Source: Ruminococcaceae bacterium UBA6857 (GTDB lineage Bacteria > Bacillota > Clostridia > Oscillospirales > Acutalibacteraceae). From it: a stretch of DNA of 5,916 bases. Under the pieces are notes generated by a model that worked only from the letters and a program-made list of their open reading frames with translations, ran no database searches and was not told the DNA's origin. A program made the translations under genes and the position numbers. Where the stretch lies: the NCBI GenBank assembly GCA_002451715.1, contig DKDD01000062.1, positions 8,443 through 14,358 of the forward strand. The letters run 5' to 3'. This document shows, piece after piece, positions 1 through 5,746 of this stretch; the first letter of the stretch is position 1; each line of letters opens with the position of its first letter.

Positions 1-993
1 ACGATCGGCCCGGTTACGATTGGAATCGGGAAGCTTGTTTCCGGAATCGGAAAAGGGTTTAAGGCGGCAAGCAATGCCGTAAAATTCATCGGGAAAATTC
101 CCAGTGCGCTTTCGAAACTCAAGAGCGGATTTTTGAAAATTTTTGGCATATTCGGCAAGAACCCGAAACTTTTGATTTTTCTTGCGGTTGTTGCGGCGGT
201 TGCCGCGGCGGCATATCTTATCATCAAAAATTGGGATAAGATTAAACCGGTTTTGCAGAAAGTTGGCAATTGGTTCAAAAAACTTGGCGAAAAAATCAAA
301 GAAGTTTATCAAAACATCAAAGAAAAAACAGTTGATTTTGTTACGGGATTGGTTGAAAAAATCAAAACATTCGTTGCAAACGCAAAAGCGCAAGGCGGCG
401 TTCTCGGCGCGATTTTCAAAAGCATGGAAGATAGGGTTCAGGCAGTTAAACAAATTTTCAGCGGATTCATTACATTCATCAAAGGCGTTTTCACCGGAGA
501 TTGGAAAAAAGCATGGCAAGGGGTTAAAGACATTTTTGCGGGAATATTCGCAAACCTCGGCGCGGTTTTGAAAGCGCCGCTGAACGGAGTTATCGGCCTT
601 GTTAACGGGGCGATCAACAAAATCAACTCAATCAGCTTCACTGTTCCGAGTTGGGTTCCGGGACTCGGCGGCAAGACATTCGGCGGAAATTTGCCGACGA
701 TTCCTTACCTTTACAAGGGTACGAACGATTTTGCGGGCGGACCGGCGGTGATTCACGACCGCGGCGCGGAAATTGTTGATTTGCCGAAGGGAACAAGAGT
801 TATTCCCCACGACAGAAGCCTTAGAGAAGCATATAACACCGGGAAGAAGAGCGGCGGCGCGAAAAGCGTTAAGATTGAAAAATTCGCCGACACAATCGTT
901 ATTCGCGAGGAAGCCGACCTCGACAAACTTGTTGACAAGCTTGCGAAAAAGATTGAAAACCTTGATTACACCGACGAGGGGGACGCGGCATAA
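1..993 (+). CDS. Phage tail tape measure protein, C-terminal part (5' end outside window)
   Basis: The frame is open from the first base, so the true start lies upstream. The TTG at 133 is internal. About 330 C-terminal residues are visible. They hold a Gly-rich lead-in, a hydrophobic Ala/Val segment at visible residues 57-75 (nt 169-225), and then long amphipathic helices with spaced Trp residues, including TGDWKKAW. A Gly/Pro-rich tail follows, with the family-typical pattern IPYLYKGTNDFAGGPAVIHD near residues 234-253 and RGAEIVDLPKGTRVIP just after. That pattern resembles the C-terminus of TP901/PBSX-type tape measures. Known role: the protein lies inside the tail tube, sets tail length and may enter the host membrane during DNA delivery. 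Its position directly before a LysM protein and the hub agrees with xkdO. It ends with TAA, and the next gene's ATG follows immediately. Confidence 0.9.
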   Translation, partial: TIGPVTIGIGKLVSGIGKGFKAASNAVKFIGKIPSALSKLKSGFLKIFGIFGKNPKLLIFLAVVAAVAAAAYLIIKNWDKIKPVLQKVGNWFKKLGEKIKEVYQNIKEKTVDFVTGLVEKIKTFVANAKAQGGVLGAIFKSMEDRVQAVKQIFSGFITFIKGVFTGDWKKAWQGVKDIFAGIFANLGAVLKAPLNGVIGLVNGAINKINSISFTVPSWVPGLGGKTFGGNLPTIPYLYKGTNDFAGGPAVIHDRGAEIVDLPKGTRVIPHDRSLREAYNTGKKSGGAKSVKIEKFADTIVIREEADLDKLVDKLAKKIENLDYTDEGDAA

Positions 994-1611
994 ATGAAAA
1001 TTCATCTTATGAGGGACAAAAAAGTTTTGACGCTTCCGGTTACGCCGGAAAGCTACAGCCTTTCCGCAAGCCAAAACAACCAAACGGTTAACATTGTTTC
1101 GCTCGGCGACATCAACCTCATGGGAAACAAGGGACTGAAAGAGCTTTCTTTCAGTTCTTTTTTTCCTGGGGAAAAGGTTCACGGCGGATATCAAACACAG
1201 GCGGCGTTCCGTTCGCCGTTTGTTCTTTGTAACACAATTTTGAATTGGAAGAACAACAAGCAGATTATCCGCGTGATTATTACGGGAACGAACATCAACA
1301 CTGAATTTTTGATAAACGAATTTTCATACGAACAAAAAGACGCGACGGGGGACGTTTACTATTCCATTGCGCTTTCGGAATATGTTCGCCCGAAAGTTAC
1401 GCTGAAATTCGGGAACGTTGTTTCGCTTGCGAAAAACCGAAGCAAGAAATTGAACGAAGTTCAGTTTTACACGGTTAAAAAGGGCGATACGCTAAAAAAA
1501 ATTGCGAAAGCGAAGCTCGGTTCGAGCAAGAAATTCAAGAAGCTTGCGCAATTGAACCTAATTTCGGCACCTTACAAACTCACGGCCGGGCAGGTGATTA
1601 AAATCAAATGA
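994..1611 (+). CDS. LysM domain-containing tail/baseplate protein (XkdP-like)
   Basis: The protein has 205 residues. The N-terminal part (about 1-150) resembles PBSX XkdP: a LPVTPESYSLSAS-type start, then NNQTVNIVSLGDINLMG and a Phe-rich SFSSFFPGE segment. A C-terminal LysM domain (about 157-205) has the usual FYTVKKGDTLKKIA opening and the TAGQVIKIK ending. In related contractile systems, LysM proteins at this position (for example T4 gp53) connect central hub and wedges. A structural connector or tail-assembly role is therefore more likely than a free cell-wall enzyme, and no catalytic domain is seen. The ATG follows the previous TAA directly, with GAGGGGGA at 976-983 as ribosome binding site. 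The stop overlaps the next start as ATGA. An A8 run lies at 1494-1501 inside the LysM coding region. Confidence 0.9.
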   Translation: MKIHLMRDKKVLTLPVTPESYSLSASQNNQTVNIVSLGDINLMGNKGLKELSFSSFFPGEKVHGGYQTQAAFRSPFVLCNTILNWKNNKQIIRVIITGTNINTEFLINEFSYEQKDATGDVYYSIALSEYVRPKVTLKFGNVVSLAKNRSKKLNEVQFYTVKKGDTLKKIAKAKLGSSKKFKKLAQLNLISAPYKLTAGQVIKIK

Positions 1612-2750
1612 TTGTTAAAATTCGAAAAATTTCAAACAAGAAAATGGTTTATAACATTACACCGATTGTTGAAAGCGTTACTTGGAGCGGTTCGAAGAAT
1701 CAGGCGAGCAGAAAGCTTGAATTTTCGATTGCTTTTTCGCCGTTCGACAGCAATTTCAACGGCTTTTCGCCGGAACTCGGCGACATTGCATATTTTTATC
1801 CCGACGGGGCGAAAACGGCGAGCTTCATCGGCAAAATCAGCACAATCGGGCAAACGGCGGGACCGGGAACGATCAGTGTCGGCGCGAACGATTTTATGGC
1901 GAACCTGCTCAAAAGCAACGTTACGCTTCGGTTCAAGAACAAAGCACCGGAATATATTGCAAGATATATTTTAAACTATCTCGGTGTTTCGGTAGGGACG
2001 ATTGCAAAAACGGGCGTGAAACTTTCGAAAGCAATCTTTGACGGGGAAAACGCCTACAATGCGATTATTCAAAGCTACTATAAAGCGGCGAAGAAGATCA
2101 AGAAAAAATATAAGCCGTTCATGAACGGCATTAAATTTTGCATTGGCGAAAGCGGCAAAGACAGCGGAATCACGCTTAAAATCGGAACGAACGTTATTTC
2201 AAGCTCATTCGACCAAAGTGCGGAAGACATTATTAACCGCGTTGTTGTTTTCGATGAAGACGGAAAGCTTATCGGTACATTCAGAGAAAAAGACAGCGAA
2301 AGCAAGTTCGGAATTTTTCAGGACGTTGTTTCGCTTTCGAGCGGAGAAAGCGCGGCGCAAGCTTCTTCGGCGGCGTTCAAGCGCCCGACAAAGGAAGCGA
2401 AAGTTGAAGCAATCGGCAACATCGGTTGCGTTGCGGGAAAAACGGTTAAACTTTTTGACCCGCAGACGGGACTGACGGGACGATTTTTCATTGAAAACGA
2501 TTCGCACACTTTTTCGAACGGAATGCACAAAATGAGCCTTGACCTCGCTTTTGAGAACATTATGGAAGGCGGGGACGACAAGAAGGCGAAGAAACCGGAA
2601 GCGACGGACAGCGCGGTTTGCTGGTATTCTTCCGGCAGCAAGAAATATCATTCGAAAAAAAGCTGCGGCGGACTGAAAGTTCCGATTAAATCCACGGTTC
2701 GCGAAGCGGCAAAAACGGGACGCGGAAAATGTACAAACTGTTGGGAGTGA
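1608..2750 (+). CDS. Baseplate hub protein, XkdQ-like (gp27/gpD-type), with C-terminal Cys/His domain
   Basis: The protein has 380 residues. Residues 1 to about 320 look like the XkdQ/YqbQ hub family. They show an early ITPIVESVTWSGSKNQASRKLEF strand region (about 17-39), a helical KAPEYIARYILNYLGV segment (112-127), SAEDIINRVVVFDEDG (204-219) and a closing GRFFIENDSHTFSNGMHKM (291-309). The family forms the central ring under the tail tube, comparable to T4 gp27. A charged linker (about 320-334, GGDDKKAKKPEA) leads to an extra 45-residue domain with Cys338, His348, Cys353, Cys375 and Cys378, a likely metal site not expected in a standard hub. The ATG overlaps the preceding stop as ATGA, with AGGTG at 1592-1596 upstream. 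Hub identity is well supported; the function of the extra domain is unknown. Confidence 0.88.
   Translation: MIVKIRKISNKKMVYNITPIVESVTWSGSKNQASRKLEFSIAFSPFDSNFNGFSPELGDIAYFYPDGAKTASFIGKISTIGQTAGPGTISVGANDFMANLLKSNVTLRFKNKAPEYIARYILNYLGVSVGTIAKTGVKLSKAIFDGENAYNAIIQSYYKAAKKIKKKYKPFMNGIKFCIGESGKDSGITLKIGTNVISSSFDQSAEDIINRVVVFDEDGKLIGTFREKDSESKFGIFQDVVSLSSGESAAQASSAAFKRPTKEAKVEAIGNIGCVAGKTVKLFDPQTGLTGRFFIENDSHTFSNGMHKMSLDLAFENIMEGGDDKKAKKPEATDSAVCWYSSGSKKYHSKKSCGGLKVPIKSTVREAAKTGRGKCTNCWE
2613..2747 (+). other. Putative zinc-binding domain at the C-terminus of the hub protein
   Basis: These are residues 336-380 of the hub protein. The visible pattern is SGSKKYHSKKSCGG followed by VREAAKTGRGKCTNCWE, that is Y-H-x4-C, then A-x5-G-x-C-x2-C. 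It resembles, from memory, the small domain (K-Y-H-x(3-5)-C ... A-x-x-x-G-x-x-P-C-x-x-C) found at the C-termini of many Bacillota secreted nucleases, lamin-tail or metallo-beta-lactamase fold proteins, and distantly the Ada metal-binding fold. The usual Pro before the first Cys of the CxxC is Lys here (GKCTNC). His348, Cys353, Cys375 and Cys378 could coordinate one metal ion. Metal binding is inferred and its role in a tail hub is unknown. Confidence 0.65.
2743..2747 (+). promoter_or_regulatory. Ribosome binding site GGGAG that favours a TTG start at 2756
   Basis: GGGAG overlaps the last codons of the hub gene and lies 8 bases before TTG 2756. The upstream in-frame ATG at 2729 has only a weak purine stretch before it. 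Confidence 0.6.
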
Positions 2751-2755
2751 TTTTT

Positions 2756-3025
2756 TTGAACGGGTATGAAAGGCTTATCAAAGTTATGCGGGCGCAAAAG
2801 GGAAAAAGCGAAAACGTTTTTAAAATCGGCACGATTACACAGGGTTTAGGTTGCAAAGCGGGAGAATTGGAGCTGTTCCGCGAAGATCTTTTCTTTTCGG
2901 AAGAATTGATTACGGGATATTTGAAAGGCGAAGATGATTTTGTTTTGCCGGTTAAAAAGGGCGACAGGGTTTTGCTTGTTCGATTGAACGACGAAGCTTT
3001 TGCTGTTCTTTGCAGACTTTGTTGA
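2756..3025 (+). CDS. DUF2577 family baseplate/tail protein (XkdR-like)
   Basis: Reading from TTG 2756 gives an 89-residue protein beginning (M)NGYERLIKVMRAQKG, the kind of start seen in clostridial DUF2577 proteins. It continues with FKIGTITQ (22-29), a strand-rich middle, SEELITGYL (48-56), and a closing LPVKKGDRVLLVRLNDE (64-80). The last segment resembles the GD-x-V-hydrophobic-L-R pattern of a small beta-barrel (OB-like) fold. Position between hub and DUF2634 genes matches xkdR. An in-frame ATG at 2729 would add nine residues (MYKLLGVIF) and a 22-base overlap with the hub gene. I prefer TTG because of its strong GGGAG site and the family-like N-terminus. The exact role in the baseplate is not established; a small structural component near the hub is inferred. 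Confidence 0.8.
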   Translation: MNGYERLIKVMRAQKGKSENVFKIGTITQGLGCKAGELELFREDLFFSEELITGYLKGEDDFVLPVKKGDRVLLVRLNDEAFAVLCRLC

Positions 3026-3030
3026 AAGGA
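3025..3030 (+). promoter_or_regulatory. Ribosome binding site AAAGGA for the DUF2634 gene
   Basis: AAAGGA begins at the last base of the DUF2577 stop codon and lies 9 bases before ATG 3040. It supports that start over the in-frame TTG at 3010, which lies inside the previous gene. Confidence 0.65.
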
Positions 3031-3039
3031 AAAAGACAA

Positions 3040-3459
3040 ATGCTTGAAGTTTTTGACGAAATTGAAGACGAAGAACAGGAAGAAACGCGACTTCCGGAAG
3101 ACTTTGAATTTGATTTTGAAAGAAAGAAGCTTACCGGAAAGAAAGTTACCGGATTGAAAGCAATTGAAGTTTGGTGTTTTTTTGCGCTTTCGATTGAAAG
3201 ATATCGTTACCGGGCGTTTTCGTGGGAATACGGAATTGAAACCGAGGACCTTATCGGCGCGAGTTACGGAAGAGATTTTTCGGAAAGCGAGATCAAAAGA
3301 AGAATCACCGACGCGCTTTGCGTTCACCCGAACATCAGCGAAGTTACGGACTTTGAAATAAGCTTTGACGGGGGCAAACTTTCGGTGAGCTGCACGGTTG
3401 AAACGGATTTCGGTGATCTTTTGCTTTCGCCGGAATTCACGGAGGAACTTTATGTTTGA
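3040..3459 (+). CDS. DUF2634 family baseplate wedge protein (XkdS-like, gp25-type)
   Basis: The protein has 139 residues from ATG 3040. A very acidic N-terminus (DEIEDEEQEE, 6-15) leads to PEDFEFDFERKKL (19-31). Next comes the core: VTGLKAIEVWCFFALSIERYRYRAF (36-60), SWEYGIETEDLIGASYG (61-77), a charged helix with SESEIKRRITDAL (81-93), the HPNISEV turn (96-102), and strands ending in SVSCTVETDFGD (115-126). The W..YG.. and HP.I..V features are typical of DUF2634, which shares the gp25/gpW-like wedge fold. In T4, gp25 sits in the inner baseplate and helps nucleate the sheath. An equivalent role here follows from family and position before the J-like gene. Its 3' end overlaps that gene by 8 bases. 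Confidence 0.87.
   Translation: MLEVFDEIEDEEQEETRLPEDFEFDFERKKLTGKKVTGLKAIEVWCFFALSIERYRYRAFSWEYGIETEDLIGASYGRDFSESEIKRRITDALCVHPNISEVTDFEISFDGGKLSVSCTVETDFGDLLLSPEFTEELYV
3441..3446 (+). promoter_or_regulatory. Strong ribosome binding site GGAGGA for the baseplate J-like gene
   Basis: A near-consensus GGAGGA lies within the end of the DUF2634 gene, 5 bases before ATG 3452. It fixes that start rather than the upstream in-frame ATG at 3398 and points to strong, coupled translation. Confidence 0.75.
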
Positions 3460-4540
3460 AGATTACACACAGGAATATTTTATTGAACTCGCACAGCAGA
3501 AAGCCGCGGAAAGAAACATCGACGCGACGGAAGGAACGCTCGTTTTCAACGCGGCGTGCTTAATGGCGATCATGCTTGAAGACGCGTTCGACAAAGCGGA
3601 AGAAGCGTACAGCAATCTTATGCCGGACACGGCGGACAGAGAGCACCTTATCAGATTCGGCCGCGACGTTGGAATTGAGCCGAAAGCGGCGACAAGCTGC
3701 ACGGTTAAAATTCACAGCGACGGGGATTTCCCCGAAGGGACGAAGCTGACAGGAAGCGAATTTTCCTACACTGTTACAAAGAAGCTTTCGACCGAAGAGG
3801 ACAGAAGCTTTTTCTTTGAAGCGAAATGCGACACGGCGGGAACGACGGCGAACGGTTTGCTCGGTTCGCTTTCTGCCGAGGACGCGGGAGTGAATGAAAG
3901 TTTTTGCGACATTACGGAAATTCTTACACCGGGAACGGACGACGAGGAAACGGAAGATTTTCGCAACAGATATTTTGAAAGCAACGATATTCCGCCGGAG
4001 AGCGGAAACCGAAGCTATTACAAAACGGCGGCGGAAAACATCGGCGGAGTGGGCGCGGCAAAAGTTTTCGGCGAGGTTCAGGACGGGAAGAGTCTTGTTA
4101 AGATTTGGATTGTCGGCGAAAATTACACACCGGCAAGCGAGGAAATCCGCGCGAAGGCACAGGAAAAGATTGACCCGACGGACGGCAAAGGGGACGGAAT
4201 TGCAAACATTGACCATTTTTGCGAAGTTCTTGCCGCAGGGGAAACGGAAATTGACCTTTCGATTCAAGTTACCGCGGAAAGCGGCGCGACGAAGGCGACG
4301 CTGACCGAAGAAATCAAGGACACGGTTCAAAAATATTTTGAAACGTTAAACAAAGACTGGGACAGCATGAATTCGCTTTCGGTTAAAGCAAGCGTTATTG
4401 AAGCGAAAATCATGCTGCTCGGCGGGATTGAGGACGTTCAGGTGAACATCGGCTCGACGGGAACGGTTAGAGTGAAATCGCTCGGCAACAACCTTGGAAA
4501 GGCGGGGGACATCAATGTCGGCTACATATCCAATGCCTGA
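3452..4540 (+). CDS. Baseplate J-like protein (XkdT-like)
   Basis: The protein has 362 residues, a typical length for the Gram-positive baseplate J family (PBSX XkdT, Mu gp47, P2 gpJ). The N-terminal helix region carries DATEGTLVFNAACLMAIMLE (24-43), matching the family's EGT then helical pattern. Residues 66-76 hold the LIRFGRDVGIE segment. The most diagnostic stretch is GTDDEETEDFRNRYFESND (161-179), followed by SGNRSYYKTAAENIGGVGAAKVF (184-206). A GKGDG motif (245-249) leads into strand-helix repeats. The family forms the outer wedge scaffold that links the inner ring to fibres and changes shape on contraction (T4 gp6 counterpart). The start at ATG 3452 has an excellent GGAGGA site. The gene overlaps both neighbours. 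No truncation or frameshift is seen. Confidence 0.93.
   Translation: MFEDYTQEYFIELAQQKAAERNIDATEGTLVFNAACLMAIMLEDAFDKAEEAYSNLMPDTADREHLIRFGRDVGIEPKAATSCTVKIHSDGDFPEGTKLTGSEFSYTVTKKLSTEEDRSFFFEAKCDTAGTTANGLLGSLSAEDAGVNESFCDITEILTPGTDDEETEDFRNRYFESNDIPPESGNRSYYKTAAENIGGVGAAKVFGEVQDGKSLVKIWIVGENYTPASEEIRAKAQEKIDPTDGKGDGIANIDHFCEVLAAGETEIDLSIQVTAESGATKATLTEEIKDTVQKYFETLNKDWDSMNSLSVKASVIEAKIMLLGGIEDVQVNIGSTGTVRVKSLGNNLGKAGDINVGYISNA
4504..4509 (+). promoter_or_regulatory. Ribosome binding site GGGGGA for the YmfQ-like gene
   Basis: GGGGGA lies 5 bases before ATG 4515, inside the 3' end of the baseplate J-like gene. It supports 4515 over the in-frame ATG at 4533, which has no good site, and over TTG 4494. 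Confidence 0.6.
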
Positions 4541-5051
4541 AATTCTTGAAAACATTCCGGAAGTTAAATTTTGCTTTGATTTTGCGGAAGAAATGCTTAA
4601 CTTTTTTCTTTATGAAACCGAAAACGCGTTCAAGGAGCTTGACACCGACACGGCAACGGAAAAGGGCATTGAAAGAAAAGAAAAAATGTTCGGTATTACG
4701 CCTTCGGTTACGGACACGATTGAAGAAAGGCGTTTTCGGATTCTTGTTCGGGAAAGGCGAATCAGAGTTTTGAACTTTTTCAATCTTCAAAAATTCGTTT
4801 GGGACGTTGCGGGAGAACGCGCCACGACGCAGCGCGACGAAAAGAGAAGAGAGCTGACCGTTAAAGTTCCGCTTTCGAGCAAGAAAGCATATACAACGGT
4901 TAAGCGGTTTTGCGAAAAATATGTTCCGGTTACGATGAACTGCACGGTTACGCAGATGTGCAACCGGTGGGACGATTATCTCGGAAAAACATTCAAGGCA
5001 TTTTCGGACAAAACATACCGCGAACTTCGCGAAAAAGAAAACGGGGGTTAA
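4515..5051 (+). CDS. YmfQ/DUF2313 family tail protein (XkdU-like)
   Basis: The protein has 178 residues. The N-terminal half is helical (PEILENIPEVKFCFDFAEEM, 8-27). It continues with GIERKEKMFGITPSVTDTIE (51-70) and ERRFRILVRERR (71-82), the E..(L/F)GI.P....T...RR.RIL pattern of YmfQ/XkdU and Mu gp48-like proteins. A second domain (about 110-147) is strand-rich. The end shows NRWDDYLGKTFKAFSDKTYRELRE (150-173), where KTFKAF and KTYREL repeat a short aromatic motif also common in clostridial members as TW..L...TW..L. The family is a small structural protein at the baseplate periphery, between J-like wedge and fibre genes, thought to help join fibres. Its start overlaps the J-like gene by 26 bases, suggesting coupled translation. 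It ends with TAA two bases before the fibre ATG. Confidence 0.87.
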   Translation: MSATYPMPEILENIPEVKFCFDFAEEMLNFFLYETENAFKELDTDTATEKGIERKEKMFGITPSVTDTIEERRFRILVRERRIRVLNFFNLQKFVWDVAGERATTQRDEKRRELTVKVPLSSKKAYTTVKRFCEKYVPVTMNCTVTQMCNRWDDYLGKTFKAFSDKTYRELREKENGG

Positions 5052-5053
5052 TA

Positions 5054-5746
5054 ATGGCAACAAGTATTTCAAAGAATTTGAAGCTTACGCTTGAAGACAA
5101 CGACGAATTTATCGGCATTGAAACGACAGCGGAGAATTTTCAAAAAGTTGACGAAGCGTTCGGCGGACTTGACGAAAAGATTAAGAGCGCAGGGGCGACG
5201 ATTTTTATTAACATCAACAAAAACGGTTCGACAACAAGCGCGGACAAGACTTTTGCCGAAATTAAAGCCGAAATTGAAAAAGGCAACAGCGTTGTTGCCG
5301 TTCTTTCGGTTGCAAACAAATTAAGCGGCGGAAGGCTTATGCTTTCGATGTTCGGCGACACGGTGCTGACTTTCGGCGGATATTTTGAAAATTCGCTTTG
5401 GCTTGTTCAGGGAACGGCGAGCGGGTGGAGCGTTATTGAGTTTTCTCCGGCGGCAAGTGCACACAGCCACGCGCAGGACGACATCGACGGACTTGCGACG
5501 GCGCTTTCCGGAAAAGCACCGAGCAACCATTCGCACAGCACGGCAACACAAAGCACAGCGGGATTCATTTCTGCAAGCGACAAGAAAAAGCTTGACGGCG
5601 TTGCGACGGGGGCAAACAAGACAACAGTTGACAGCACCGTGGACGAAACGAGCACAAACCCGGTGCAGACGAAAGCAATGTGCGCTTGGACAAAAGAAAA
5701 AATCAACGAAGTATTTTACGTTGACGAAGGGGGTACGGCTTCATGA
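5054..5746 (+). CDS. Phage tail fibre / receptor-binding protein (short)
   Basis: The protein has 230 residues from ATG 5054, with GGGGG at 5043-5047 as ribosome binding site. The first 40 residues (MATSISKNLKLTLEDNDEF, then ETTAENFQKVDEAFGGLDEK) resemble the baseplate-attachment end of many Bacillota tail fibres. Residues about 45-130 form a small strand-rich domain containing TFAEIKAEIEKGNSVVAVLS (66-85) and ending in WSVIEF, a module seen in gut phage fibres. Residues 135-190 look like a trimeric shaft: AHSHAQDDIDGLATALSGKA, then NHSHSTATQSTAGFISASDK, then KLDGVATGAN. HSH motifs at 137-139 and 159-161 may bind metal along the fibre axis. The C-terminal part STNPVQTKA (200-208) is a common fibre repeat. 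It lacks a large receptor domain, so recognition may be shared with downstream proteins. It overlaps the next gene as ATGA. Confidence 0.85.
   Translation: MATSISKNLKLTLEDNDEFIGIETTAENFQKVDEAFGGLDEKIKSAGATIFININKNGSTTSADKTFAEIKAEIEKGNSVVAVLSVANKLSGGRLMLSMFGDTVLTFGGYFENSLWLVQGTASGWSVIEFSPAASAHSHAQDDIDGLATALSGKAPSNHSHSTATQSTAGFISASDKKKLDGVATGANKTTVDSTVDETSTNPVQTKAMCAWTKEKINEVFYVDEGGTAS

Noticed and set aside
133..135. TTG 133 as the start of a 286-residue protein
   Set aside because: The frame is open back to base 1, the upstream residues continue the same Gly/Lys-rich tape-measure pattern, and there is no ribosome binding site before it.
628..1194. A 188-residue minus-strand open frame opposite the tape measure end and the LysM gene
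   Set aside because: It spans the junction of two confident genes, has no family resemblance, and shares the biased composition of other antisense shadows here.
1494..1501. An A8 run containing an in-phase A-AAA-AAA heptamer in the LysM gene, a possible -1 frameshift site
   Set aside because: A -1 shift here would destroy the LysM domain and run to a stop near 1598 with an unremarkable peptide. The zero frame gives an intact domain, so recoding is unlikely.
3398..3451. An 18-residue N-terminal extension of the baseplate J-like protein from ATG 3398
   Set aside because: It would overlap the DUF2634 gene by 62 bases without a ribosome site, whereas ATG 3452 has GGAGGA at 5 bases and a family-like beginning.
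3560..4330. A 256-residue open frame on the minus strand, opposite the baseplate J-like gene
   Set aside because: Its translation is rich in Arg, Phe, Asn and Val with no recognisable motif. It lies fully within a confident gene and is the shadow expected from that gene's codon usage.
4910..5053. A 48-residue extension of the tail fibre from the upstream in-frame ATG 4910
   Set aside because: The extension lies inside the YmfQ-like gene and is Arg/Gly-rich without similarity. MATSISKN at 5054 is a typical fibre start with GGGGG before it.
4512..5072. A 186-residue minus-strand open frame opposite the YmfQ-like gene
   Set aside because: It mirrors the YmfQ-like gene almost exactly and is Phe/Arg/Asn-rich without domains. 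The plus-strand gene has family motifs, a ribosome site and operon context.
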